DNA of 56,158 nt from CAYUIG01 sp964444685. Its GTDB lineage: Bacteria > Gemmatimonadota > Gemmatimonadetes > Longimicrobiales > RSA9. Under the pieces are notes generated by a model. It did not search any database and was not told the origin of the DNA. It saw only the letters and a program-made list of their open reading frames with translations. Both the position numbers and the translations under genes were made by a program. This document shows positions 10,066 to 17,622 of this stretch, in pieces. How positions within the stretch are numbered: position 1 is the first letter of the stretch; each line of letters starts with the position of its first letter. The stretch covers positions 1-56,158 of the forward strand of contig CAYUIG010000023.1 of assembly GCA_964444685.1 (NCBI GenBank), read 5' to 3'.

Positions 10066-11157
10066 ATGACTCCGATTCGTAGTGCCGTGCTGACCTGCCT
10101 TCTGATCGGCCTGGCTGCCGGCTGCGCCAACGGCGTCACCGATCCGCCGCAGGGATCGCCGGATCAGCTCCTCGTCGTGGTGCACCAGCCGGGCCCGGAG
10201 CCGCCGTATCTGCGCACATCGGACATCTACCGCATCCACGCCGATGGCTCGGGCGCGGTGAACCTGACCCGAAGCCCGGGAGTCTACGGCGGGCTCGACC
10301 TCTCGCCCGACGGCGCTACCCTCGCATTCCACCACGATCGCGTCGGCAACCGCACGGACATCTGGCTCATGGCCACGAACGGCACGAACCTCCGGCGCAT
10401 CACGACGGACGGGCTGAACTACGGGCCGCGCTGGTCGCCTGATGGCAGCCGGATCGCGTTCCTGCGTGTCTATGGCGAAGATCAGGCTATCGTCGTGATC
10501 CCCGCGAACGGCGGCCCCCCCCTCGACTTGTCCAGCGCCGCGATCGAGGCCGATGAGCCGTGCGGTGGCACCGAACGACGCCTGCAAATGGTCGGATGGA
10601 CACCCGACGGCCGCGTCCTGTTCTCGAACTACATCTGCGGCTTCGGCTATCGCCATTACGTCGTGAACGCAGACGGCAGCCAGCCTTTCGAGTCGGATCT
10701 CGACTTCATGACCACATGGTTCTCGCCGGATGGTTCGACGATCGCGTTGGACGATGAGGAAGCGGGGAACCGTCCCCAGCTCATGGGCCTGGATGGCTCC
10801 AACCTGCGCTACCTGACGAGCCAGCCCGGAGACCTGCGACTGCTCAGCCGCAAAGCGACCACGCAGTATCAGGCCGACTTCACCCCGTGGTCGCCGAACG
10901 GAAACGAGCTGGTCATCGAGGACCACTCCAGCGGAACGGCCATGCGCGCCGCGATCCGCGTCGACGGTTCGAATCTGCGTGCACTCACACCATGGCCCGC
11001 CGACTTCAACGGCTGGTCGCCCGATGGCACCCGGCTCGCATTCTCGCGGTACACCGGTCCGTCGTCCGTCTACATCGTGAACGCCGACGGCACCGGCCTG
11101 TTCGATCTCACGGAAAACGTCGGCGACGCGTCCAGCGCGATCTGGTTGCCGAACTGA
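10066..11157 (+). CDS. TolB/PD40-type beta-propeller lipoprotein
   Basis: A 363-aa lipoprotein. The start ATG at 10066 has AAGGAAG upstream. The N-terminus is a lipoprotein signal ending LAAGC (Cys near residue 23), so it should be anchored in the inner or outer membrane. The body is a series of blades of the WD40-like PD40 type: SPDGATLAFHHDR, DIWLMATNGTNLRRIT, WSPDGSRIAFLR, WFSPDGSTIAL, WSPDGTRLAFSR and SVYIVNADGTGLFDLT. This pattern is shared with TolB and with many surface proteins that bind peptides or proteins. No catalytic residues are apparent. It is followed by a strong terminator and is probably a single-gene transcript. Confidence 0.85.
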   Translation: MTPIRSAVLTCLLIGLAAGCANGVTDPPQGSPDQLLVVVHQPGPEPPYLRTSDIYRIHADGSGAVNLTRSPGVYGGLDLSPDGATLAFHHDRVGNRTDIWLMATNGTNLRRITTDGLNYGPRWSPDGSRIAFLRVYGEDQAIVVIPANGGPPLDLSSAAIEADEPCGGTERRLQMVGWTPDGRVLFSNYICGFGYRHYVVNADGSQPFESDLDFMTTWFSPDGSTIALDDEEAGNRPQLMGLDGSNLRYLTSQPGDLRLLSRKATTQYQADFTPWSPNGNELVIEDHSSGTAMRAAIRVDGSNLRALTPWPADFNGWSPDGTRLAFSRYTGPSSVYIVNADGTGLFDLTENVGDASSAIWLPN

Positions 11158-11174
11158 CCTTAGCGGTTCATTCG

Positions 11175-11213
11175 GAGCGCCCGGTCGCTGCAACAGCGGC
11201 CGGGCGCTCTTTT
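11175..11213 (+). terminator. Intrinsic terminator after the propeller lipoprotein gene
   Basis: GAGCGCCCGG (11175-11184) pairs with CCGGGCGCTC (11200-11209), with an inner CGCTG/CAGCG stem and loop CAA, followed by TTTT (11210-11213). Confidence 0.9.
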
Positions 11214-11280
11214 GCATCCGCATACGGCCGGGTACGTTCCCGCCGTGACTCGACACCCGACCCTCCACACTCGACCCGGA

Positions 11281-12459
11281 ATGACCCGGACGGCTCTCCG
11301 CACCCACGGCTTCACGGAATCCGTGATCCGTGAAATGACGCGCGTGGCGAATGAAGCCGGTGCACTCAACCTCGCCCAGGGATTCCCGGACTTTCCCGCG
11401 CCCGACGTCCTGAAGGAAGCCGCCTGCCGGGCGATCCGCGACGACATCAATCAATACGCCGTCACGTGGGGCGCGCCGCCGCTGCGCAAGGCGCTCGCGG
11501 CGAAGTACGCACGCGACTACGGCATGGAGATCGATGAGGCGCGCGAGATAACCGTCGCGTGCGGCGCGACGGAGGCCATGGCCGCGTCGCTGATGGCCAT
11601 CGTCAACCCTGGCGACGAGGTGCTGATCTTCGAGCCGTTCTACGAGAACTACGGGCCCGACGCCATCCTGTGCGGCGCCACGCCGATATGGATTCCGTTG
11701 GATCCCGTGGCACCGATCGACTTCGACCGCATGCGACGCGCGATCTCGACCCGCACGCGCGCCATCGTCATCAACACGCCGAACAACCCGACCGGGCGCG
11801 TGCTCACACGCACCGAGCTGGAATCGATCGCGGAGCTGTGCCGCGCACATGACCTCATCGCAGTGACGGACGAGATCTACGAGCACATCCTGTACGAAGG
11901 CGAACACGTCCCGCTTGCCACGCTGGACGGGATGCGCGAACGCACGATCACCATCAGCGGCTTCTCGAAGACGTTCAGCATCACCGGCTGGCGGATCGGC
12001 ACGATCGTCGCCCCGGCCGACATCACGAGCGCCATCCGCAAGGTTCACGATTTCCTCACGGTCGGCGCACCCGCACCGCTCCAGCACGCCTGCGCCGTCG
12101 CGCTCGATACACTCGGCCCCGACTACTACCGCCAGCTCGCCGATGACTACCGCGCACGCCGCGATGCGCTCGTGCCCGCGCTCCAGGACGCCGGCTTCCG
12201 CTGCGCAGCGCCCGCCGGTGCGTACTACGTGCTCGCGGACTTCTCGGAGTTGAGTGAACGCAGCGACGACGACTACGCGCGCTGGCTCGCGCGCGGCGGC
12301 AGCGGCGAGCAGGGTGGCGGAGTGGCACCGGTGCCGGGTTCATCCTTCTTCCATCGGCCCGAGGACGGTCGCAAGCTCGTACGCTTCGCGTTCTGCAAGC
12401 GCATCGAGACGCTGCGTGCGGCCGCCGAACGCCTGCGCGTCATTGCACGGGAGATGTGA
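11281..12459 (+). CDS. Class I/II PLP aminotransferase, kynurenine/methionine type
   Basis: A protein of about 392 aa; ATG 11281 is chosen, with in-frame earlier codons possible but close to the upstream terminator. Fold-type I aminotransferase hallmarks are present: NLAQGFPDFPAPDVLKEA (substrate-binding N-terminus), CGATEAMAA, NTPNNPTGRVLT, VTDEIYEHI and the PLP lysine in SGFSKTFSITGWRIG, with RFAFCK near the end supplying the carboxylate-binding Arg. The NLAQGFPDF...SGFSKTF combination is typical of kynurenine-oxoglutarate / methionine aminotransferases (YbdL, KAT). It may feed on kynurenine or on sulfur and aromatic amino acids. A kynurenine-forming operon occurs in this window (41005-50643), though 30 kb away. 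Its stop overlaps the convergent Rieske gene by 20 bp. Confidence 0.88.
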   Translation: MTRTALRTHGFTESVIREMTRVANEAGALNLAQGFPDFPAPDVLKEAACRAIRDDINQYAVTWGAPPLRKALAAKYARDYGMEIDEAREITVACGATEAMAASLMAIVNPGDEVLIFEPFYENYGPDAILCGATPIWIPLDPVAPIDFDRMRRAISTRTRAIVINTPNNPTGRVLTRTELESIAELCRAHDLIAVTDEIYEHILYEGEHVPLATLDGMRERTITISGFSKTFSITGWRIGTIVAPADITSAIRKVHDFLTVGAPAPLQHACAVALDTLGPDYYRQLADDYRARRDALVPALQDAGFRCAAPAGAYYVLADFSELSERSDDDYARWLARGGSGEQGGGVAPVPGSSFFHRPEDGRKLVRFAFCKRIETLRAAAERLRVIAREM

Positions 12460-13231
12460 GCCGGATCGCGCCGTCGCGTTCCTCGACTTCGTAGACCGCG
12501 ATACCCTGCTCGGACGGGCCCGCTTGCAACGAACCATCGCGTACGTCGAACTGCGAACCGTGCCAGGGACACTGCACGACGCCGCACGCGAGCGAGCCGC
12601 CTGCCAGTGACCCGCCCCGGTGCGGACACCGGTCATCGAACGCATGCCACCCCGAGTCCGTCCTTGCGACGACGATGCGTCGGCCCGCAACGCGCACGAG
12701 CTTCATCTGGCCGGGCTCCAGCTCGTCGGCTCGCGCGAGCGGATCGGTCCAGACGGTCAGTGATGCTTCGTTCCACTTTCCGGCATCCGCATACCGGTGA
12801 TCCACGCCGATCTGGTTCCTCACCACCAGCGTGCCACCCATGCTTGCGGACCAGATGAGCAGGCCGCTCGCGATCCCTTCCACCATCAGCAGCACCGGTT
12901 CCGGTGACACGGCCGCATCGCCACGCAGGAATGTCGCGATGCCGAACAGCACGAGCACGACGATGTTGACGATCATGTGCTTCGTCGCGCGGCGGCGCCC
13001 GCTGCTTGCGGGCGGAACCGTGTACAGGTAGTCGATCAGTCCGGGCATCGCCGCTACCACGCCCATCACCAGACCCGCCACCGCCAGCCAGCCGCCGACC
13101 TCCCACCACGACGGCCGCGCCAGTAATACGCCGGCCGCATCGAACACGAACGCGCCCAGCAGGAACGCGATCGGGAAGTGCACCAGCATCGGGTGGATCG
13201 GGTCTCCGCGGATGTGCGCCCGGCTGCGCAT
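12440..13231 (-). CDS. DUF2231 membrane domain fused to Rieske [2Fe-2S] domain
   Basis: A 263-aa protein. ATG 13229-13231 is chosen over an upstream ATG because GGGAGA precedes it and the fold begins at HPMLVHFPIAFLLGAFVFD. Residues about 10-145 hold four membrane helices of the DUF2231 type (conserved HPMLVHFPIAF start). Residues about 165-260 are a Rieske domain with CPHRGG (Cys-x-His) and CPWHGSQFD (Cys-x-x-His), the four cluster ligands. The fusion suggests an inner-membrane electron carrier or a ferredoxin-like partner for an oxygenase or oxidase; the partner is unknown. No adjacent oxygenase gene is present. It is divergent from the outer-membrane barrel gene and convergent with the aminotransferase. 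Confidence 0.85.
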   Translation of the reverse strand: MRSRAHIRGDPIHPMLVHFPIAFLLGAFVFDAAGVLLARPSWWEVGGWLAVAGLVMGVVAAMPGLIDYLYTVPPASSGRRRATKHMIVNIVVLVLFGIATFLRGDAAVSPEPVLLMVEGIASGLLIWSASMGGTLVVRNQIGVDHRYADAGKWNEASLTVWTDPLARADELEPGQMKLVRVAGRRIVVARTDSGWHAFDDRCPHRGGSLAGGSLACGVVQCPWHGSQFDVRDGSLQAGPSEQGIAVYEVEERDGAIRLTSPVQ

Positions 13232-13335
13232 GCTCGTCTCCCGTGGCGGGTCCGGCCGGGGCCCGGTGCAGGAGGTGTACCGGGGCTTCAAACAAGCGTT
13301 TGCGCGACTGACCCCCGGCCTGCCCGCCGAAATCC

Positions 13336-13385
13336 TTGATTTTCCGGAGGGATGGAGGCATTTTCAGCGCTGGACGGGCCGTCCA
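13336..13385 (+). promoter_or_regulatory. Candidate promoter plus 15-bp palindrome upstream of barrel gene
   Basis: TTGATT (13336-13341), 17 bp, CATTTT (13359-13364), followed immediately by the perfect palindrome TGGACGGGCCGTCCA (13371-13385). The layout of a promoter with a palindrome just past the start site would suit an operator, but the -10 is poor. Confidence 0.3.
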
Positions 13386-13436
13386 CCCGCATCATCTCCC
13401 TCCCTCGGCCCATGTTTTCCCGACAGGAGACCTTCG

Positions 13437-14186
13437 ATGATGCGACCGGTCCTGGCCGTGGCTGCGGCCACGCTGTTCATCCCGCTTACCGCCTCGGCCC
13501 AGCTGATGCCCCTCCAGGACGAGCAGCCCTGGGGCGCGCGCGTCCGGATCACGCCCTTCGTCGGCCTTGCCCCCGCGGTCACGCGCGTCGAGCGGTACCT
13601 GGTCGACCTCGACGGCCTGTTGAGCGAGGGCGCCTACGAGACCGACCTCGGCTCGGGCAGCGCAGCCGGCGCACAGATCGAGATCCGGGCGATGGATCGC
13701 TTCAGCCTGATCCTCGGCGGCACGTACATCCACCGCGGCGAGACCGTCGAGTTCGCCGAGCAGACCGGCACGTTCACGCGCCGCAACGGCAGCGACTTCC
13801 TGATGGCACGTGCGGGCTTGGCGATGCGTCTCAAGGAAGGCGTGTCGGAGATGCAGCTCCGCCAGCTCACGGCTTCACTCTTCGTTGCCCCGACGTACAT
13901 CCGCGAGATGCCGCGGCCCGACGCGCGCGTCGAGTCGATCCTGCTCGAGGACATCTCGACATGGGGCGTCACCTTCGGCCTCGACGCAGAGGTCCCGCTC
14001 GGCTCCGAGCGCCTCGCCGCCCAGGTCGGCATCGAGGACGCACTCACCTTCTGGAACGAGGACGAGCTCGCCGCGCGCAACGATGCGCTCTTCGCACTGG
14101 GCGGCCTCGACTCGGTCACCGAAGTCGAGACGGAACTCACGCACCAGTGGCTGATCCGCGTCGGACTGACGTTCCGCGTCAACTAG
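13437..14186 (+). CDS. Outer-membrane beta-barrel protein
   Basis: A protein of about 249 aa. ATGATG at 13437 follows AGGAGA. Residues 1-21 are a signal peptide (MMRPVLAVAAATLFIPLTASAQ, cleavage after ASA). The mature chain consists of alternating amphipathic strands ending in aromatic or hydrophobic residues (RVRITPFVGLAPAV, RFSLILGGTYIHRG, LTASLFVAPTYIRE, TWGVTFGLDAEVPL, and the C-terminal strand HQWLIRVGLTFRVN). This is the pattern of small OmpA/OmpW-like barrels. The terminal residue is Asn rather than Phe, which is slightly unusual for a BAM signal. The function is unknown. A strong terminator follows. Confidence 0.75.
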   Translation: MMRPVLAVAAATLFIPLTASAQLMPLQDEQPWGARVRITPFVGLAPAVTRVERYLVDLDGLLSEGAYETDLGSGSAAGAQIEIRAMDRFSLILGGTYIHRGETVEFAEQTGTFTRRNGSDFLMARAGLAMRLKEGVSEMQLRQLTASLFVAPTYIREMPRPDARVESILLEDISTWGVTFGLDAEVPLGSERLAAQVGIEDALTFWNEDELAARNDALFALGGLDSVTEVETELTHQWLIRVGLTFRVN

Positions 14187-14212
14187 CGTTCGCCTCCCCA
14201 TGCGTCGAGGAA

Positions 14213-14240
14213 GAGGGCCTCCCGGAGGGGGCCCTCTTTT
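14213..14240 (+). terminator. Intrinsic terminator after barrel gene
   Basis: GAGGGCCTCC (14213-14222), loop CGGA, GGGGGCCCTC (14227-14236), then TTTT (14237-14240). Confidence 0.9.
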
Positions 14241-14271
14241 CTTGTCTTCTGGCGCCCGTCTGGGGAAAGCC

Positions 14272-14368
14272 GGGCGACTTGATGGGGGGCGACTTGCGAC
14301 GGGCGACCTGTCGCGGGCGACTTACGACGGGCGACTCAAGACGGGCGACTTACGGCGGGCGACTTACG
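14272..14368. repeat. 14-bp tandem repeat array, direct orientation
   Basis: Seven units of consensus GGGCGACTTACGRC begin at 14272, 14287, 14301, 14315, 14329, 14343 and 14357. The period is 14 bp with point variation. The array runs into the 100-N gap. The same unit recurs in reverse complement at 15095-15179. Confidence 0.9.
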
Positions 14369-14468
14369 NNNNNNNNNNNNNNNNNNNNNNNNNNNNNNNN
14401 NNNNNNNNNNNNNNNNNNNNNNNNNNNNNNNNNNNNNNNNNNNNNNNNNNNNNNNNNNNNNNNNNNNN
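14369..14468. other. 100-N assembly gap within repeats
   Basis: Exactly 100 Ns between the 14-bp array and the 61-bp array, the usual placeholder for a scaffold join of unknown size. The true repeat block may be longer. Confidence 0.97.
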
Positions 14469-15094
14469 GTGACGGATCAGGGTCGGTATGCGGCCCTGAT
14501 TCGGAATCCGAAGAAAGCGGGGAGAACGAGTGACGGATCAGGGTCGGTATGCGGCCCTGATTCGGAATCCGAAGAAAGCGGGGAGAACGAGTGACGGATC
14601 AGGGTCGGTATGCGGCCCTGATTCGGAATCCGAAGAAAGCGGGGAGAACGAGTGACGGATCAGGGTCGGTATGCGGCCCTGATTCGGAATCCGAAGAAAG
14701 CGGGGAATTCGAGTGACGGATCAGGGTCGGTATGCGGCCCTGAATCCGGAACGCGCGCTGCGATCCGGACCATGAGTGCCGAATCGAGGCCGTTCTCCGA
14801 CCCTGAGACGGAACACAACCGGACTGCATGCGTCGAATTCCGAATCGGGGCCGGCCACGCCCGATGTCAGCGCTCCAGTCTGGCCCACTGGCGCCAGCCA
14901 AGCGCATCGAATCGCCCACACGGCGGGTTTCAGACAACGCTCGGTCGATTGTGTTCGCCTTGCGAACAAGAACGACCCCGCATCACGACATCCTCGAGAA
15001 GCGTGGGCGATAGTGTTCGCTACGCGAACGAAATTGACCAAACGTCCCGCCGTAAACAGCGAGTGGGCGATATCGTCCGCAACCCGCCATTCCC
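14469..15094. repeat. 61-bp palindrome-containing tandem array, decaying to the right
   Basis: Units start at 14469, 14530, 14591, 14652 and 14713. The first three are identical, the fourth differs only at its end, and the fifth degrades. Diverged relatives with about 60-63 bp spacing can be followed near 14776 and 14836, and a related motif (GTTCGCnnnGCGAAC) at 14952 and 15014. Each good unit has two dyads, ATCAGGG...CCCTGAT and TTCGGAaTCCGAA. 61 is not a multiple of 3 and no ribosome binding site is present, so it is not a coding repeat. Confidence 0.88.
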
Positions 15095-15179
15095 GCCGTG
15101 AAGTCGCCCGTCGTGTTGTCGCCCGCCGTAAAGTCGCCCGCCGTAAGTCGCCCGCATTGAAGTCCGTGCAGGGTCGCCC
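15095..15179. repeat. 14-15-bp repeat array, inverted relative to 14272-14368
   Basis: Reverse-complement units of GGGCGACTTACGGC (top strand GCCGTAAGTCGCCC and variants) repeat about five times with 14-15-bp spacing, one interrupted. With the direct array at 14272-14368 they bracket the 61-bp array as large inverted flanks. Confidence 0.88.
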
Positions 15180-15191
15180 GCCGAACAGAAT

Positions 15192-16838
15192 CTAGTACGC
15201 GATGGAGTACGCTTCACGACGCGGATCCGCGCCCGTCCGGAGAACGCCGTCGCGCGAAACAAGGATGACCTGCGCCCCGCCCATGTCGGCCGACAACGCA
15301 TCCATCAGGCGGATGTCGTGTCCCCAGCCACGCAGCTGGGCGATCACCGCGGGATCGAAGCCGGGCTCGAGCGTCAGCCGTGGGCCGGCGATGCGCCAGC
15401 GCGGCGCTTCGACCGCGCGTTGCGCTGACATGCCGTAGAGCACGATGTCGTTGAAGACCTGCATGTTGGTCTGCGTCTGACCGTCGCCGCCGGGTGTGGC
15501 GAAGACCATGAAGAGCGAGCCGTCGGCGCGCAACGCGAGGTTGGGTGCGAGCGTGTGGTAGGTCCGCTTCGCCGGCGCGATGACGTTGACCTTCGTCGTG
15601 TCGAGGCTGAACAGCGCGCCGCGGTTGTGCAGGATGACGCCCGTTTCCGGTACCATGCGGCCGCTGCCGAACGCATGGAAGAGGCTCTGGATCAGAGCGA
15701 CTGCATTCCCCGCCGAATCGACGGCGAGCGTCACCACCGTGTCGCCGGTTCCCTGACGCCGCCCCTCGCTGCCGCCGGCGCCCGCATTGCCGCGCGCGCG
15801 CTGCTCGAGCTCTTCCGCGAGCGTACGCGTGAACTCGCGGGAGAGGAGCCGGTCGATCGGCACATCGGTGAACACGGGATCGCTGACGTAGCGGTCGCGC
15901 TCGCGGAACGCCATGCGCTGGATCTCGACGAGCGAATGGACGTAGCCCGCGCTGTTGTGTGCGAGCGATCGCAGGTCGAACAGGTCCGCGACGTTCATCT
16001 GCAGCAGCAGCGCAATGCCCTGCGAATTGGGCGGGAACGCGGCGACACGGAATCCCTGGTAGCGCGCCCAGATGGGCTGCTGCCAGCTCGATGAATGGTC
16101 GGCCAGGTCTTCGATGCGCAGCAGTCCGTCCTCGCGCTCCATCAGGCGCGCGAGCCGCAGCCCGAAGTCGCCGAGGTAGAACGCATCCGGTCCGTCGCGC
16201 GCGACGGCCTCCAACGTCGCGGCGAGGTCGCGCTGGCGCAGCAGCGTCCCCGCCTCGAGCGGTTCACCGTCGGCAAGGAACAGATCGGCGAGTGCCGCAT
16301 CCTGTGCGATGAGCTCCCGACTCGCCGCAACGTCGCTCCTCAGCTTCTCGGATACCGGGAAGCCGTCGCGCGCGTAGCGGATCGCGGGGGCGAGCGCGTC
16401 CGCGAGCGAGATCGTGCCGAAACGTCGCAGTGCATCATCCCACGCGCGCACGGCACCGGGAACGGTGACGGTGAGCAGGCCGTACTCGGGCATGTCGGTC
16501 AGCCCGCGCCGGCGGTACACCTCCGGTGTTGCGCCGCGCGGCGACCGCCCGCTGCCGTTCAGCGCGTGCACGCGATCGGAGCCGGCCTCGCGGATGAGCA
16601 TGAACGCGTCACCGCCGAGGCCGTTCATGTGGGGCCGCACGACCGCGAGCACGGCCGCCATCGTGATCGCCGCATCGACGGCATTGCCGCCGCGGCGCAG
16701 CACCTCGGCACCCGCTGCGGCCGCCAGCGGATGATCCGCAGTGACGGCGCCGCGCGTGCCGTTCACTTCGGGCCGCATCTGCGCGGACGCGTTCGTGGCG
16801 AGAGCAACGAGAGCGAGAGCCGCGAGGGCTGACCTCAC
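15192..16838 (-). CDS. ggt: Gamma-glutamyltransferase (gamma-glutamyl hydrolase)
   Basis: A 548-aa periplasmic Ntn-hydrolase. The start is GTG 16836-16838 with GGAGG upstream, overlapping the end of the SRAP reading frame. Residues 1-19 are a signal peptide (ALAALALVALATNASAQ). Family motifs: NGTRGAVTADHPLAAAAG, LRRGGNAVDAAI, MNGLGGDAFML, and GTGDTVVTLAVDSAGNAVAL, where the Thr of GDT is the expected autoprocessing nucleophile. TPGGDGQTQTNMQVFNDIV near the C-terminus is the conserved glycine stretch. It splits and transfers gamma-glutamyl groups from glutathione and related compounds. The length fits the precursor that self-cleaves into two subunits. Another gamma-glutamyl-handling set occurs at 25670-32796, but a link is only an inference. 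Confidence 0.93.
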   Translation of the reverse strand: MRSALAALALVALATNASAQMRPEVNGTRGAVTADHPLAAAAGAEVLRRGGNAVDAAITMAAVLAVVRPHMNGLGGDAFMLIREAGSDRVHALNGSGRSPRGATPEVYRRRGLTDMPEYGLLTVTVPGAVRAWDDALRRFGTISLADALAPAIRYARDGFPVSEKLRSDVAASRELIAQDAALADLFLADGEPLEAGTLLRQRDLAATLEAVARDGPDAFYLGDFGLRLARLMEREDGLLRIEDLADHSSSWQQPIWARYQGFRVAAFPPNSQGIALLLQMNVADLFDLRSLAHNSAGYVHSLVEIQRMAFRERDRYVSDPVFTDVPIDRLLSREFTRTLAEELEQRARGNAGAGGSEGRRQGTGDTVVTLAVDSAGNAVALIQSLFHAFGSGRMVPETGVILHNRGALFSLDTTKVNVIAPAKRTYHTLAPNLALRADGSLFMVFATPGGDGQTQTNMQVFNDIVLYGMSAQRAVEAPRWRIAGPRLTLEPGFDPAVIAQLRGWGHDIRLMDALSADMGGAQVILVSRDGVLRTGADPRREAYSIAY

Positions 16839-17541
16839 GCGTCGCCTCCGAAGGGCAGCGTCAGCACGGGATCGTCCACGGGAAGGACGAGCTCAGGCGC
16901 GTCGTTGCGCGGCGAGTTGACGAGCTGCGATACGGGTCCGCTTCGAGCGCTGGCGGTTCCGCTGTCAGCAGCGCCTCGAGCCGCTCGGGCGGCGTGTCGG
17001 GATCGAGCCACGCAGCGCGCGCTGCACCGGAGAGGATGACGGGCATGCGGTCGTGGATCGTGGCCGTCACACCCGTAGCCGGACGCGTGAGGATCGTGAA
17101 CGAATTCAGCACCTCCCCGTCGGCGGAGCGCCATCGCTCCCACAGTCCTGCGAAGGTGATCACCTCTTCGTTCGGCCGGCGGATCCGGTAGGGCTGTCCG
17201 CGCGTCTTTCCGTCCGGCCGCAGCCATTCGTAGAAACCGTCGGCCGGGACGAGGCAGCGCCGTTCGCGGAACGCATCGCGGAACGCGGGCTTTTCGGCCG
17301 CGGTCTCCGCGCGGGCGTTGATCGCGCGCTGGCCGATGCGCGGGTCCTCCGCCCACCACGGCACGAGGCCCCAGTTCAGCATGCGCATTCGCAATTCACC
17401 CGTGCTCGCGCGTGCGAGCACCGGCGCGTCCTGGCGCGGTGCAATGTTGTACCGCGGCTCGGCCCCGGCCGGAATCACGTCGATCCCGAACTCCTCGCGC
17501 AGGTCCTCCGGGGCGCGGGTCAGCGTGTAGCGGCCGCACAT
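16835..17541 (-). pseudogene. SRAP-domain (HMCES/YedK) protein, apparent frameshift near the end
   Basis: It begins MCGRYTLTRAPEDLREEFG at 17539-17541, so Cys2 is exposed after Met removal and can cross-link to abasic sites in single-stranded DNA. Other active-site elements are present: Asn in AINARAET, Glu in PADGFYEW, and His in IHDRMPVIL. After about residue 205 the frame turns into a low-complexity Arg/Ser tail ending at 16861. The family ending VSQLVNSPRNDAPEL appears instead in the next frame, running to a TGA at 16835-16837 that overlaps the ggt GTG by 4 bp. Restoring one G near 16931-16935 would rejoin them. Either a sequencing indel or a real recent frameshift explains this. Product: protection of abasic sites during replication. 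Confidence 0.88.
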
Positions 17542-17622
17542 GAAGCCAACGTACAGGGGCCGTCATGTCCAGAACACCCCCGCCGTTTCGCGCCGCGCGG
17601 CGGCAGTGGCTACACTAGGCGC

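Noticed and set aside
9991..12087. A 698-codon open frame on the minus strand
   Set aside because: It lies antisense to the propeller lipoprotein and aminotransferase genes, both with strong family motifs and start signals.
14469..14750. CRISPR array
   Set aside because: The whole 61-bp unit is repeated, including the parts that would be spacers, and no cas gene is present.
14469..14750. Coding repeat protein with a 61-bp unit
   Set aside because: 61 is not divisible by 3, so each unit shifts frame; there is also no start signal.
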